Assembly: GCA_036186865.1 (NCBI GenBank)
Contig: AP025045.1
Location: forward strand, 19,023,250-19,087,249
Direction: 5' to 3'
Length of the DNA stretch: 64,000 nucleotides
DNA from: Eustoma russellianum
Taxonomy: Eukaryota; Streptophyta; Magnoliopsida; Gentianales; Gentianaceae
Part shown: positions 23,831 to 37,300 of the stretch, piece by piece
Layout: each line of letters opens with the position of its first letter
Numbering within the stretch: position 1 is the first letter of the stretch
Notes under the pieces: model-generated
Seen by the model: the letters and a program-made list of their open reading frames with translations, nothing else
What the model was told of the DNA's origin: nothing
Database searches by the model: none
Position numbers and translations under genes: made by a program

Positions 23831-24391
23831 TTGTGGTTAATATAGGCGACCATGGTAATTTTTCTTGGTCTACCATAAGGGGCCGGCGGTTTTAGGCTTT
23901 TGATGGGGACTTTACCATCAATTTCTTTCCAAGTGAGCTTAGTGAGAAGCTATATGGGTATTTGCCCCTTTTTATTAATTATTTCCCTCTTTTCTTGTTT
24001 TAAAATAAAATTAGGAAATTCTTAATTCCTCATGGCTATAGGCCGAACTTTTGTAATAGTTGAGGGGGAAAATTGTCCACTACTTACAACTCCTCAATTC
24101 CCATTTGGGCGTATTTTAAGAAGGCCCTTTAAGATTAGCCTTCTTATAAATTTGAAGAAAACTTCTAAGGCCCTTTCCAAACCTTGTGGCCGAAATTTTC
24201 TTAGGCCCTTTTGGGTGAATTGAATTGGTCATGGATCATATCTCATGCTTGAATAATTATATTGTTTGCTTATCAACATAAAATAAAAGAATCACTAAGG
24301 AAGCTTAGTGAAAGGCACTTGAAGGATACCACTTATTAATTTACTCATACAAGTCTTCAAATACCATATGACTTTTCGTCGAGGTACAACA

Positions 24392-24404
24392 TTCTCCCCC
24401 CCTT
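24392..24404 (-). other. Gypsy-2 polypurine tract (left internal copy)
   Basis: The minus strand reads AAGGGGGGGAGAA directly before the LTR start TGTTGTACC. The second copy, at 31744-31756, has a slightly changed tract. Confidence 0.85.
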
Positions 24405-24560
24405 ACATAAGTTTCGTCCCCGAAACTTAAGAGACTAGTCAAAAGATGGGGCATCTACTCCTCATGTTTTCTTCCATTTCCCATGTGGCTTCTACTCCAA
24501 CATGGTACTTCTACTGAACCTTTACCATGGGTATGGATCTCTTTCTCCACTCCTTTTCTT
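24405..24560 (-). pseudogene. Gypsy-2 pol C-terminus remnant
   Basis: Minus-strand reading gives pieces of the usual gypsy integrase end: KVQ...HVGVEATWEMEENMRS, followed near the PPT by a degenerate FRGRN-type motif. Stops and frameshifts are present. The second internal copy has the same remnant at about 31770-31900. Confidence 0.6.
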
Positions 24561-25469
24561 TCGACTCAACAACGTTCAGGGCTCCTTCCTTAGAACTGCT
24601 TTGTTTAATTCATCTTAGAGGTCTCATCAGAACTTATTCAAAAATTTTTTAGAGGTGTTATCGTAACCTATCTCATATCTTAAGCACTTGCAATTTTTAT
24701 GCTATGTACTGATAATGACATCCATTCCATGTAATCATGATCATAAAAGACTTGTAATTTCCTTTTTCATAATAGGAAAAACTTGGCAGAGGTCATTAAC
24801 TCTGGGATATAGACCATTAGCTCTTTTTTTCTATAACCGTCCTTTCAGTAATCATGTAACGGTCATCCTACGTATGGAATAGCATCCAAACACACCTGGA
24901 ATAATTCCCATAAGGTACACATACCAAGCTCTTCATAAGGTATGTGCCACATTCATCCGTCTTGTTGATCGCCTTACTATGTAATAACTTTTACCTTTTT
25001 GCGATCATTTCATAAAATCAAACTAGAAGTTGTGGTTTCTCCCTTGAACCTATGTCCCCTTTATGACATGTCAAATGTTTCTTGTTCAACATAAGTCCTT
25101 GTTTTCTCTGTTGATACCTGAAACATGTACGTATCACTATTTACGTGTTCATAACACATTTGGATGATCATGCTATACATATGAGGATATGTCAAGGTGT
25201 AACGTCTCCGCTGGAGTTGTGTTAGATATCCTCAACTTATAAATTCCTGATCCATACATTTTGTCTTATGGAATTCTCTGTTCCACCTCCCATATGGGTC
25301 ACTGTTTTAGGTCTCTCCTAAACAGTCCCGTATCGCTTCATCATCTTACCACCTTTCTATGAATTCTTCCATAACAAACTCTAACACACAGGTTCACTAG
25401 ACAAATTCCCAAACAATACACCACTTATCAATTGCTTTCCCACAGCTGGTTAAGTAGATCATTGATGTA

Positions 25470-25660
25470 GTCAGAGGGTACTTATTCCTATGGTGAATAT
25501 GTTGAGTTCTTTATGATCTATGCAAGGACGCGTGTCTCCATCCTTCTTTTCTACGAATAACACGAAAGTACCCTGGGCAAAACGTTGGGAAATAAGTTCC
25601 TCCATTAAAAGTTCATGCACTTGTTCCTTTTGGTTCAGCAAGCGTCTTTCAGTGAGTTAC
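25470..25660 (-). pseudogene. Gypsy-2 reverse transcriptase remnant (left internal copy)
   Basis: Reverse-strand translation shows a Ty3/gypsy RT block: KEQVHELLMEELISQ, VLFVEKKDGDTRPCIDH and KELN, then a shifted RNKYPL. These are the conserved RT segments just before the first catalytic aspartate. No YXDD box was found, so most of RT is deleted or decayed. The same piece occurs at about 32775-32955 in the second internal copy. Confidence 0.75.
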
Positions 25661-26099
25661 CTTCATAGACATAGGGAATTCTTCATCATCATCCTATGGC
25701 GGCCTGTTCTCATAAAACATGGTTTTCATCATCGTGACTTACTTTTCATAGTTCACCTAACATGACGCTTTATATCGTGATGTCATAACGTTTTCAAGTT
25801 TGGCTATCGTACTCTTGCTAATAACACACGATATGCCGATCCATTCGTCATATGGTGCGACAAAATGTGTACAAGTGCTAATAGGGACGCCTCATGGCGA
25901 GGACCCCGTGTCCCAAACATGGTGTTATACTCTGTCATGCTATCACTAATAATCATAACTTAAAGAAAACTATCATAATCACTCATACTTGGTTAATAGG
26001 AAGTAGGACATAAGACATAGGCACTTCACATTTATTAGGCGTACCTTGGTTGTTTCTTTGTCATCCGGATAAACTACCCTTATGTGGGTACGACTCCCA

Positions 26100-26335
26100 C
26101 CTTCTACTTCGTTTTCTTAGTACGCTCGTTAAATCGTATCTTTCATCCTTTCGTTCCCTTATTATCGCATTCTGCTCTGTAGTGGTCCTCCAATAATTCA
26201 CTAAAGGTCCTTGAATACGACTTGACTTAGCTTGATTTTTTTTCTTTCTGGGGGTCTAGACCGCGCACAAATTTGACCACCTTAAACTTTCCATTTCTCA
26301 TGATCAAAGGAGCATACCGTCCCAAAGTAGTGAAC
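26100..26335 (-). pseudogene. Gypsy-2 gag remnant (left internal copy)
   Basis: Minus-strand pieces read FTTLGRYAPLIMRNGKF and FVRGLDPQKEKK, matching the conserved gypsy gag core (LSRYAP...KFERGL). It lies upstream of the RT remnant, as expected. The copy in the second internal region is at 33358-33650. Confidence 0.7.
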
Positions 26336-27026
26336 GCGTACCCCGAGATGGTGATGCCTAACCCCTTGTCTTAATAAGTCAAAATCCTCAACTCTTTTCG
26401 TAACTAAGTCCTTGGGAGAAGAAGAACTCACTAAACTATTCTAGAAAATTCCGCCTAAGTTACCGGTCAGGGTGGTGGTTGGGTACAAGTCTTCCACCAT
26501 TGGTTGTCCTTACAAACTAAAAAGGGTCGGACAATTCGTTCCTTATTTCATCGGGCATTCGTATCAATCAAGAGGCTACTTTCGACTTCATTTAATCATC
26601 TTTCAGCCTCCTCCGAATTAGACTCTCCACCGAATCTTGGAACATGTGTTCTAACTAATTGTCGATAATAGAACCCGCTGCTTCCTGGGGTGATAGGGAT
26701 AATGCTTGTTCATCAGTCAATGATGTCATCTTTATTATGGAGCATCGGGATTTTATTCAATGCTAAAATAGCTGGATTGGCGGTAAAATTAAAGTTATAA
26801 TCCAATGCAATGGTTATTCGTGAAATAAAATACGAATTAAATTCTATGACATGCACAACCTTCATCGACTTGGGCTTGGTTAATAAGTCATGACCCTAAT
26901 TTCTTGTCTAAGCCATCCTAATCTAAGGTCGACTCTCGTCTAAGATCATGACTTAGGTCTAAGATCAAACTTAGATTGCTAAAATCATAGCTTAGTTCTA
27001 CGTTCTGCCCGAAATCTAGAGACTGG

Positions 27027-27038
27027 GCTCTGATACCA
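27027..27038 (-). other. Gypsy-2 primer binding site, first
   Basis: GCTCTGATACCA on the plus strand is TGGTATCAGAGC on the minus strand, 2 bases from the LTR end (TGTAGC at 27041). It fits initiator tRNA-Met priming and fixes the minus orientation. Confidence 0.9.
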
Positions 27039-27040
27039 CC

Positions 27041-30000
27041 TGTAGCACCCTGCACCCGGACTGCGTCTGAATACGGTGCACCCGCCATACCTCACTAAGG
27101 AGAGTACAAAGCGTCATGTATAACATGCGAAAATCAATAACTTATGCCATGGACTCTCATGTTAACATTTAACATGGTAGTAAAATTTAGGCAGAATTAA
27201 AACTTTTCAAATTCAACGTGCATCACAAAAGTACAGAGTCCCCAAAAGTAATAGTCCACAAAACGCATCACATACACCCCTAAAGAGTTTAACATAGTTC
27301 ATAATACAAACGTCATGTCCGTACAAAAGTCCTTAAGCTTTGCCTTCTTCAGATCGCCTTGCCTACGGATACGGTGCTCTTGGCTTATCCTTGATCCACT
27401 CAGTCTTAGCATTTTCTGGCTCTGGGGAAAAATAAAAGGGTGAGTGATAAAAATTACCCAGCAAGAATACAATAAACTACCATGAGATACATAAAGAATT
27501 ATAACATGAATGTAATACCCCGAAACCTCAAACAATAATAATTCATACCTGGTCTTTAATCCTGAGTTTGCTTGACGTTATAGCTTAAGCATAATCTTAG
27601 GTAATGCTATACCAATAATAACTTATTAACCATTAACTGTAACATGCAACTTGTCTACATGCTCGTGAGCTATGCAAAATGCAATGCATGATGTCATGCC
27701 ATGTCAAAACATCATTTTGGTCCCATAAAATAACGTGTCATAAAAGAGAGTGTCAGATCAATTAACCCAAGATCTGAGCGTGTCCAGAACATATCAAAAG
27801 GCCAATTAACTTCGGGTCTGGGACGGGTCCAGAACATGTATCAGATCACTTAACCCCGGATCTGAACGGGTGCAGAACATGTATCAGATGAATTAACCCC
27901 GTATCTGAACGGGTCCAGAACTTGTATCAGATCAATTAACCCCGGATTTGAATGTGTCCAGAACATATCATGTCAACAGACCAATTAACCCCGGGTCTGG
28001 AGTCGGGTTAATCGCATGCTTGGCCGGCAAAGGAATCATGAAGCTTTCTTTAAAACATGGGACCATAAAAACTCTTCATGCGTAGCGGAAAACATTCTTA
28101 CTTGAAAAGACTTGCTTGCATAAAATGCATAAAATCAGATTCATTTGGCATATGATCATGCATGAGACATGTAGTGATATGCAATGAAAGTCATGACGTG
28201 AATAGTCGTAAACATTTCTTATAACATGTCAATAAGCATGATTTTGGAAACTAAATATTTCCAGATTTTTTACTTCTTGTTCATGGGCGGTCAAGTTAAC
28301 CTAACGGGTCCATTCCCACAATCTTCTATCATATATGCGTTTGATGGGGTCTTATGTACATGTCGTAAAATTTTCGTAACTTCCTAAGACGAATAAAGTC
28401 CTTAAGTCATCTAATCATTATCGAGTGTGCATGCTGAATTCTGCTGTATAATCACCACATTACCTTATCTTTTGCGACCTTAAAACCTTAATTGTTTGAA
28501 CCATAACCTGGAAAATGTAATAAACTCCCTAAGGATTATTGTTCATGAGCCCAAACCGTGTTTATAGATCCAAATCCATAAAATTGGGCCTTTTATAATT
28601 AATCCCCTGTTCAGCCCAATTTCCAGTTTTAATACATCCATTTCATATCCATATTTACCCACCAAGACGTTAAGACCAATTTGATTAACTTGCATGATCT
28701 TACTCCTTTATGTCTTAGGTGATTGTCATAAAATTTCCATATCAATCCAATAACCTTAAAGAGCTCCTTTAATAAATTTTCAGAAACAGGTCATGTGCTG
28801 AAACTGGACTGACCCATTTTACTAAAAATTCAATTGTGGCAAAACCATGATTTCTTTTTCCAAAATTCCAACTCACACATGTCATAAACATGTGAAGCTA
28901 GCATTCTATCGAAAATTAGCCCATTTGCATGTTCCTAAGTCCATTTATTAGTCCAGTAACCCGTTACTTAATTTCTGCTCTGTTCCAGTAATTTCAATTG
29001 AGCAGTTTTACTAATTAAATCATTAAAAATAATCCACAATTTTGTTTACCAAAATTCCAACTTGCGTATTCACTACGCACATAGGATTGCTACCATGCCA
29101 AAAATCAACTTTATTGAACATCTAAAAGGTCCCTTTTTAAGCCAATCAAAAAGATGTACTGTTCTGCTCAGTTCTAGACTTTTCAGTCTGAGCAGCTTTA
29201 CCAAATATTTTATTAAACATATTTCACAACACATTTTACCAAAATTCTAACTTTTCTATTTCCTTCACCCACAAGGCTATCAGCACACCGAAAATCAGCT
29301 TTATTGAACATCCAAAAGGTCTCTTTTCAAGCAAATCAAAAGGATGTCCAGTTCTGCTCAGCTCCAGACTTTTCAGTCTGAGCAGCTATACCAAATATTG
29401 TATTAAACATATTCCACAATTTATTTTACCAAAATTCCAACTTTCATACTTCCTATACACACAAGGCTGTCACCACACCGAAAATCAGCCTTATTGAACG
29501 TCTACAAGATTCATTTTAAGATCATTCAACACGTTATACCATTCTGCCAAGTTCCTGAATTTCCAGCCTGAGCAGTGCCACCAAATATTTTATTAAACAT
29601 AATCCGTACCTTATTTTACCAAAATTCCAACTCTCATATCTGCTACACATATAAGGATAACTTTGTACCAAAAATCAGCTGTTTTGGAGGTTTACAAGAT
29701 CCATTTTTAAGTTGTTAAAAACGCCACTCAATTCTGCCCAGTTCTAGTGGTTTGATGTTTTGTCATTCATTCAAGTCAAATGTCCCCTATTTCCCTTGTC
29801 CTTATGAAATAGCTTATTGGTTAACACATACACCCCCTTGAGTAATGAATATCCAGATCTTATGCTGTTATAGGGTTACTTTTTGCATCATACTAAAAAG
29901 TTTGTAGATTGAACACCAACAAGTATCACATAAGCTCAAAATAGATGTTCTTCCTTGGAATCAAGGTTCACCCTTCTTTCCATCCTTTAGGCCAAAACAT

Positions 30001-31743
30001 ATGGGAACCTTAAACACATTTATAAAACTTATATTCAACATGCAACATTTTCAAAAGTCATTTTAGCCTAGTCTTACAAATAACCTCATAAAAACTATCA
30101 TCCATTACATGCATTCCTTCCTAAGACCACTTAAGTTTCGACCAATTTTTAATCTTTCCTAGACTCTCTTAGATGCACCTTAATCCATCCTAAAACAGCC
30201 TCATTTCATGTTGCATGTAAGAAAAGATTCCATCTTTGAGAAAATAAACCACATGCAAGGCATTTTTCTTAGGAAATCACCAAGATGAAATATTGAACTT
30301 AAGATATTCAACTAAAGATCATATCTTAGGCACTTCTAACCATTCAAGCTACTAATTCTTTAAATAAATCATGAGAGATTAGTGTATACTTGCCTTCCTC
30401 AAGCTTAAGCCTCCTTAATTTGGGACTTGGATGAAATGAAATCTTCCTTCTCTTCAATGTGTAACCCCACGGTTTTGGGGAATGAAAAAGAACAAAGGTT
30501 AGTCCTTTTCTTAAGTAAAAGATGTAACCAAATAGAGGCTAGATTGACTTATCAAGATGAAGTTTGAATGGTGTTCAATCCTCTTAAGAATCTAGCACGT
30601 CTTAAAGGCTTGAAAGCTTGGGCCTAGTGACATGGTGGTCACGGTTTTCCTTGGGCAAGAAGAGGAGTACCAATGTGAGTTTCATCCTTTGAAATATAGA
30701 ATTCATTTAGGAGGTTCAACATGCACTTACCTAGATGGGTTCTTGGAGCTTGAAGTTGAAGATGGCCTTGACACTCCAAAGCTTCACAATGGCCAAAAGT
30801 TGAGCATGTGAAGGGAGGGGAAAATTGTCTAAGTGTTGTCTTGGTTTGCTTTCTAGAGAGAGAGAATTCAAGATACCATACAGTGGAGCTTCTAAGTTGT
30901 TCTTAAGATGAATCTTGATGGGGGATGGGAGAGGGAAACCGTTGGGTATGTTAGAGGGGAAAAGGTTTTCCTTAACTTTTGTTAGGATAATAAGAACTAA
31001 TTAACCTTGGTTACTTTGTGCCAACTATAGTTACTTTAGTCCAACTATAGTTACTTTTTGTCAACTATAGTTACTTTATGTCAACCGTGGTTACTTTATG
31101 TCAACCATGGCTACTTTACGTCAACTATAATTACATTATGTCAACCATAGTTACTTTATTGGTTAACTTGAGTTACTTTAACCTTGTGGTTAATATAGGT
31201 GACCATGGTAATTTTTCTTGGTATACCATAAGGGGCCGGCGGTTTTGGGATTTTGATGGGGACTTTACCATCAATTTCTTTCCAAGTGAGCTTAGTGAGA
31301 AGCTATATGGGTATTTGCCCCTTTTTATTAATTATTTCCCTCTTTTCTTGTTTTAAAATAAAATTAGGAAATTCCTAATTTCTCATGGCTATATGCCGAA
31401 ATTTTGTAGTAGTTGAGGGGAAAAATTGTCCACTACTTACAACTCCTCAATTCCATTTGGGCTTATTTTAAGAAGGCCCTTTAGGACTAGCCTTCTTATA
31501 AATTTGAAGAAAACTTCTAAGGCCCTTTCCAAACCTTGTGGCCGAAATTTTCTTAGGCCCCTTTGGGGGAATTGAATTGGTCATGGTCCATATCTCATGC
31601 TTGAATAATTATATTATTTCCTTATCAACATAAAATAAAAGAATCACTGAGGAAGATTAGTGAAAGGCACTTGAAGGATACCACTTATTATTTTACTCAT
31701 ACAAGTCTTCAAATACCATATGACTTTTCGTCAGGGTACAACA
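27041..31743 (-). repeat. Gypsy-2 LTR 2 (middle), 4703 bp
   Basis: TGTAGCACCCTGCACC...GGTACAACA on the plus strand. It has the same internal repeat blocks as LTR 1. It is shared by two internal regions, which is what LTR-LTR unequal exchange produces. No gene. Confidence 0.9.
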
Positions 31744-34317
31744 TTCTCTCCCCCTTAACATAAGTTTCTTCCCCAAAACTTAAGAGACTAGTCAAAAGAT
31801 GGGGCATCCACTCCTCATGTTTTCTTCCATTTCCCATGTGGCTTCTACTCCAAGATGGTACTTCTACTGAACCTTTACCATGGGTATGGATCTCTTTCTC
31901 TACTCCTTTTCTTTCGACTCAACAACGTTCAGGGCTCCTTCCTTAGAACTGCTTTGTTCAATTCATCTTAGAGGTCTCATCGGAACTTATTCAAAATTGT
32001 TTTTTAGAGGTTTTATCATAACCTATCTCATATCTTAAGAACTTGCAATCTTTATGCTATGTACTGATAATGACATCCATTCCGTATAATCATGATCATA
32101 AAAGACTTGTAATTTCCTTTTTCATAATAGGAAAAACTTGGCAGAGGTCATTAACTCTGGGATATAGACCATTAGCTCTTTTTTTTTTGTAACCGTCCTT
32201 TCAGTAATCATGTAACGGTTATCCTACGTACGGAATAGCATCCAAAGACACCTGGAATAATTCCCATAAGGTACACATACCAAGCTCTTCATAAGGTATG
32301 TGCCACATTCATCCGTCTTGTTGATCGCCTTACTACGTAATAACTTTTACCTTTTTGCGATCATTTCATAAAATCGAACTAGAAGTTGTGGTTTCTCCCT
32401 TGAACCTATGTCCCCTTTATGACATGTCAAATGTTTCTTGTTCATCATAAGTCCTTGTTTTCTTTGTTGATACCTGAAACATGTACGTATCATTATTTAC
32501 ATGTTCATAAGACATTTGGATGATCATGCTATACATATGAGGATATGTCAAGGTGTAACGTCTCCGCTGGAGTTGTGTTAGATATGCTCAACTATAAATT
32601 CTTTTAGGTCTCTCCTAAACAGTCCCGTATCGCTTCATCATCTTACCACCTTTCTATGAATTCTTCCATAAGAAACTCTAACACACAGGTTCACTAAACA
32701 AATTCCCAAACAATACACCACTTATCAATTGCTTTCCCACAGCTGGTTAAGTAGATCGTTGATGTAGTCAGAGGGTACTTATTCCTATGGTGAATATGTT
32801 GAGTTCTTTATGATCTATGCAAGGACGCGTGTCTCCATCCTTCTTTTCTACGAATAACATGAAAGCACCCTGGGCAAAACGTTGGGAAATAAGTTCCTCC
32901 ATTAAAAGTTCACGCACTTGTTCCTTTTGGTTCAACAAGTGCCTTTCAGTGAGTTACCTTTATAGACTTAGGGAATTCTTCATCATCATCCTACGGTGGC
33001 CCGTTCTCATAAAACATGGTTTTCATCATCGTGACTTACTTTTCATAGTTCGCCTAACATGACGCTTCATATCGTGATGTCATAACGTTTTCAAGTTTGG
33101 CTATAGTACTCTTGCTAATAACACACGATATGCCGATCCATTCGTCATATGGTGCGACAAAATGTGTGCAAGTGCTAATAGGGACGCCTCATGGTGAGGA
33201 CCCCGTGTCCCAAACACAGTGTTATACTAAGTCATGCTATCACTAATAATCATAACTTAAAGAAAACTATCATAATCACTCATACTTGGTTAATAGGAAG
33301 TAGGACATTGGACATAGGCACTTCACATTTATTTGGCATACCTTGGTTGTTTCTTTGTCATCTGGATAAACTACCCTTATGTGGGTACGACTCCCACCTT
33401 CTACTTCGTTTTCTTAGTACGCTCGTTAAATCGTTTCTTTCATCCTTTTGTTCCCTTATTATCGCATTCCGCTCTGTAGTGGTCCTCCAATAATTCACTA
33501 AAGGTCCTTGAATACGACTTGACTTAGCTTGATTTTTTTCTTTCTGGAGGTCTAGACCGCGCACAAATCTGATCACCATAAACTTTCCATTTCTCATGAT
33601 CAAAGGAGCATACCGTCCCAAAGTAGTGAACGCGTACCCCGAGATGGTGATGCCTAACCCCTTGTCTTAATAAGTCAAAATCCTCAACTCTTTTCGTAAC
33701 TAAGTCCTTGGGAGAAGAAGAACTCACTAAACTGTTCTAGAAAATTCCGCCTAAGTTACAGGTCGGGGTGGTGGTTGGGTACAAGTCTTCCACCACTGGC
33801 TGTCCTTACCAACTAAAAAGGGTCGGACAATTCATTCCTTATTTCATCGGGCACTCGTATCAATCAAGAGGCTACTTTCGACTTCATTTAATCATCTTTC
33901 AGCATCCTCCGGATTAGACTCTCCACTGAATCTTGGAACATGTGTTCTAACTAATTGTCGATAATAGAACCCGTTGCTTCTTCGGGTGATAGGGATAATG
34001 CTTGTTCATCAGTCCATGATGTCATCTGTATTATGGAGCATCGAGATTTTATTCAATGCCAAAATAGCTGGATTGGCGGTAAAATTAAATTTATAATCCA
34101 ATGCAATGGTTATTCGTGAAATAAAATACGAATTAAATTCTATGACATGTACAACCTTCATCGACTTGGGCTTGGTTATTAAGTCATGACCCTAATTTCT
34201 TGTCTAAGCCGTCCTAATCTAAGGTCAACTCTCGTCTAAGATCAAACTTAGATTGCTAAAATCATAGCTTAGTTCTACGTTCTGCCCGAAATCTAGAGCC
34301 TGGGCTCTGATACCACC
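31744..34317 (-). other. Gypsy-2 second internal region
   Basis: Near copy of 24392-27040 with the same gag (33358-33650), RT (32775-32955) and pol-end traces. Compared with the first copy it lacks a short stretch: after 32590 the piece matching about 25240-25310 is gone. Confidence 0.8.
34304..34315 (-). other. Gypsy-2 primer binding site, second (outer)
   Basis: TGGTATCAGAGC on the minus strand, next to LTR 3. This would be the functional PBS of the full element. Confidence 0.85.
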
Positions 34318-37300
34318 TGCCGGACTGCGTCCGAATACGGTGCACCCGCCGTACCTCACTAAGGAGAGTACAAAGCGTCATGCATAACATGCGAAAATCC
34401 ATAACTTATGCCATGGACTCTCATGTTAACATTTAACATGGTAGTAAAATTTAGGCAGAATTAAAACTTTTCAAATTCAACGTGCATCACAAAAGTACAG
34501 AGTCCCCAAAAGTAATAGTCCACAAAACGCATCACATATACCCCCAAAGAGTTTAACATAGTTCATAATACAAACGTCATGTCCGTACAAAAGTCCTTAA
34601 GCTTTGCCCTCTTCAGATCGCCTTGCCTACGGATATGGTGCTCTCGGCTCATCCTCGATCCACTCAGTCTTAGCATTTTTTGGCTCTAGGGAAAAATAAA
34701 AGGGTGAGTGATAAAAATCACCCAGCAAGAATACAATAAACTACCATGAGATACATAAAGAATTATAACATGAATGTAATACCCCGAAAACCTCAAACAA
34801 TAATAATTCATACCTGGTCTTTAATCCTGAGTTTGCTTGACGTTATAGCTTAAGCATAATCTTAGGTAATGCTATACCAATAATAACTTATTAACCATTA
34901 ACTGTAACATGCAACTTGTCTACATGCTCGTGAGCTATGCAAAATGCAATGCATGATGTCATGTCATGTCAAAACATCATTTTGGTCCCATAAAATAACG
35001 TGTCATAAAAGAGAGTGTCAGATCAATTAACCCCGGATCTGAGCGGGTCCTTAACATATCAACAGACCAATTAACCCCGGGTCTGGGACGGGTCCAGAAC
35101 ATGTATTAGATCACTTAACCCCGGATCTGAACGGGTCCAGAACATGTATCAGATCAATTAACCCCGGATCTGAACAGGTCCAGAACATGTATCAGATCAA
35201 TTAACCCCGGATCTGAACGGGTCCAGAACATATCATGTCTACAGGACAATTAACCCCGGGTCAAGAGTCGGGTTAATCGCATGCTTGGCCGGCAAAGGAA
35301 TCATGAAGCTTTCTTTAAAACATGGGACCATAAAAACTCTTCATGCGTAGCGGAAAACATTCTCACTTGAAAAGACTTGCTTGCATAAAATGCATAAAAT
35401 CAGATTCATGTGGCATATGATCATGCATGAGACATGTAGTGATATGCAATGAAAGTCATGACGTGAATAGTCGTAAACATTTCTTATAACATGTCAATAA
35501 GCATGATTTTGGAAACTAAATATTTCCAGATTTTTTACTTCTTGTTCATGGGCGGTCAAGCTAACCTAACGGGTCCATTCCCACAATCTTCTATCATATA
35601 TGCGTTTGATGGGGTCTTATGTACATGTCGTAAAATTTTCGTAACTTCCTAAGACGAATAAAGTCCTTAAGTCATCTAATCATTATCGAGTGTGCATTCC
35701 TTCCAATCGAATAAATATGCACGCTTTTTCCTTAGCCAAGGTTTTATCCACAAGGGTGGTTTTACTTGGCAAGGTTTTAATGCGACATATCATATACGAT
35801 TGGAGGATGGACATCATATGCCACTTGTATTTTCATTATGTTTACAGTAACTTTGAGTTTTGTAATATGGTATTCCTCCGCCATAAGTGAGGATTTGCGA
35901 TAATAAAAATTTCTTTTTTTTCGGTTAAAAAAAAATATCGAGTGTGCATGCTGAATTCTGCTGTATAATCACCACATTACCTTATCTTTTGCGACCTTAA
36001 AACCTTAATTGCTTGAACCATGACCTGGAAAATGTAATAAACTCCCTAAGGATTATTGTTCATGAGCCCAATCCGTGTTTATAGATCCAAATCCATCAAA
36101 TTGGGCCTTTTATAATTAATCCCCTGTTCAGCCCAATTTCCAGTTTTAATACATCCATTTCATATCCATATTTACCCACCAAGACGTAAAGACCAATTTG
36201 ATTAACTTGCATGATCTTACTCCTTTATGTCTTAGGTGATTGTCATAAAATTTACAGATCAATCCAATAACCTTAAAGAGCTCCTTTAATAAATTTTCAG
36301 AAACATGTCATGTGCTGAAACTGGACTGGCCCATTTTACTAAAAATTCAATTGTGGCAAAACCATGATTTCTTTTTCCGAAATTCCAACTCACACATGTC
36401 ATAAACATGTGACATTAGCATCTACCGAAAATTAGCCTATTTGCATGTTTCTAAGGTCCATTTATGAGTCAAGTAACCCGTTACTTAATTTCTGCTCTGT
36501 TCCAGTAATTTCAATTGAGCAGTTTTACTAATTAAATCATTAAAAATAATCCACAACTTTGTTTACCAAAATTCCAACTTTCATATTCACTACACACATA
36601 GCATTGCTATCATGCCAAAAATCAACTTTATTGAACATCAACAAGGTCCCTTTTTAAGCCAATCAAAAAGATGTACTGTTCTGCTCAGTTCCAGACTTTT
36701 CAGTCTGAGCAGATTTACCAAATATTTTATTAAAAATATTTCACAACTCATTTTACCAAAATTCTGACTTTCCTATTTCCTACACCCACAAGGTTATCAC
36801 CAAACCGAAAATCAGCTTTATTGAACATCCACAAGGTCTTTTTTCAAGCCAATCAAAAGGATGTACAGTTCTGCTCAGCTCCAGACTTTTCAGTCTGAGC
36901 AGCTTTACCAAATATTTTATTAAAAATGTTCCACAATTCATTTTACCAAAATTCCAACTTTCATACTTCCTATACACACAAGGCTGTCACCACACCGAAA
37001 ATCAGCCTTATTGAACATCTAAAAGATTCATTTTAAGACCATTCAACACGTTATACCATTCTGCCAAGTTCCAGAATTTCCAGCCTGAGCAGTGCCACCA
37101 AATATTTTATTAAAAATAATCCATAGCTTCTTTTATCAAAATTCCAACTCTCATATCTGCTACACCCATAAGGCTAACTTTGTACCAAAAATCAGCTGTT
37201 TTGAAGGTTTACAAGATCCATGTTTAAGCTGTTAAAAACGCCACTCAATTCTGCCCAGTTCCAGTGGTTTGATGTTTTGTCATTCATTCAAGTCAAATGT

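Larger units (their letters stand above)
19707..24391 (-). repeat. Gypsy-2 LTR 1 (3' LTR in element orientation), 4685 bp
   Basis: Ends TGTAGC.../...TACAACA on the plus strand. Contains three internal repeat blocks (20410-20660, 21480-22400, 23680-23830) and the GGGTGA hairpin (20104-20125). The short reading frames in it (for example 23293-23493) occur at matching sites in the other LTRs only because the LTRs are recent copies. No gene seen. Confidence 0.9.

Noticed and set aside
25520..25765. Plus-strand 81-aa frame repeated at 32817-33062
   Set aside because: The minus strand of the same stretch reads as a gypsy RT block; the plus frame is its shadow.
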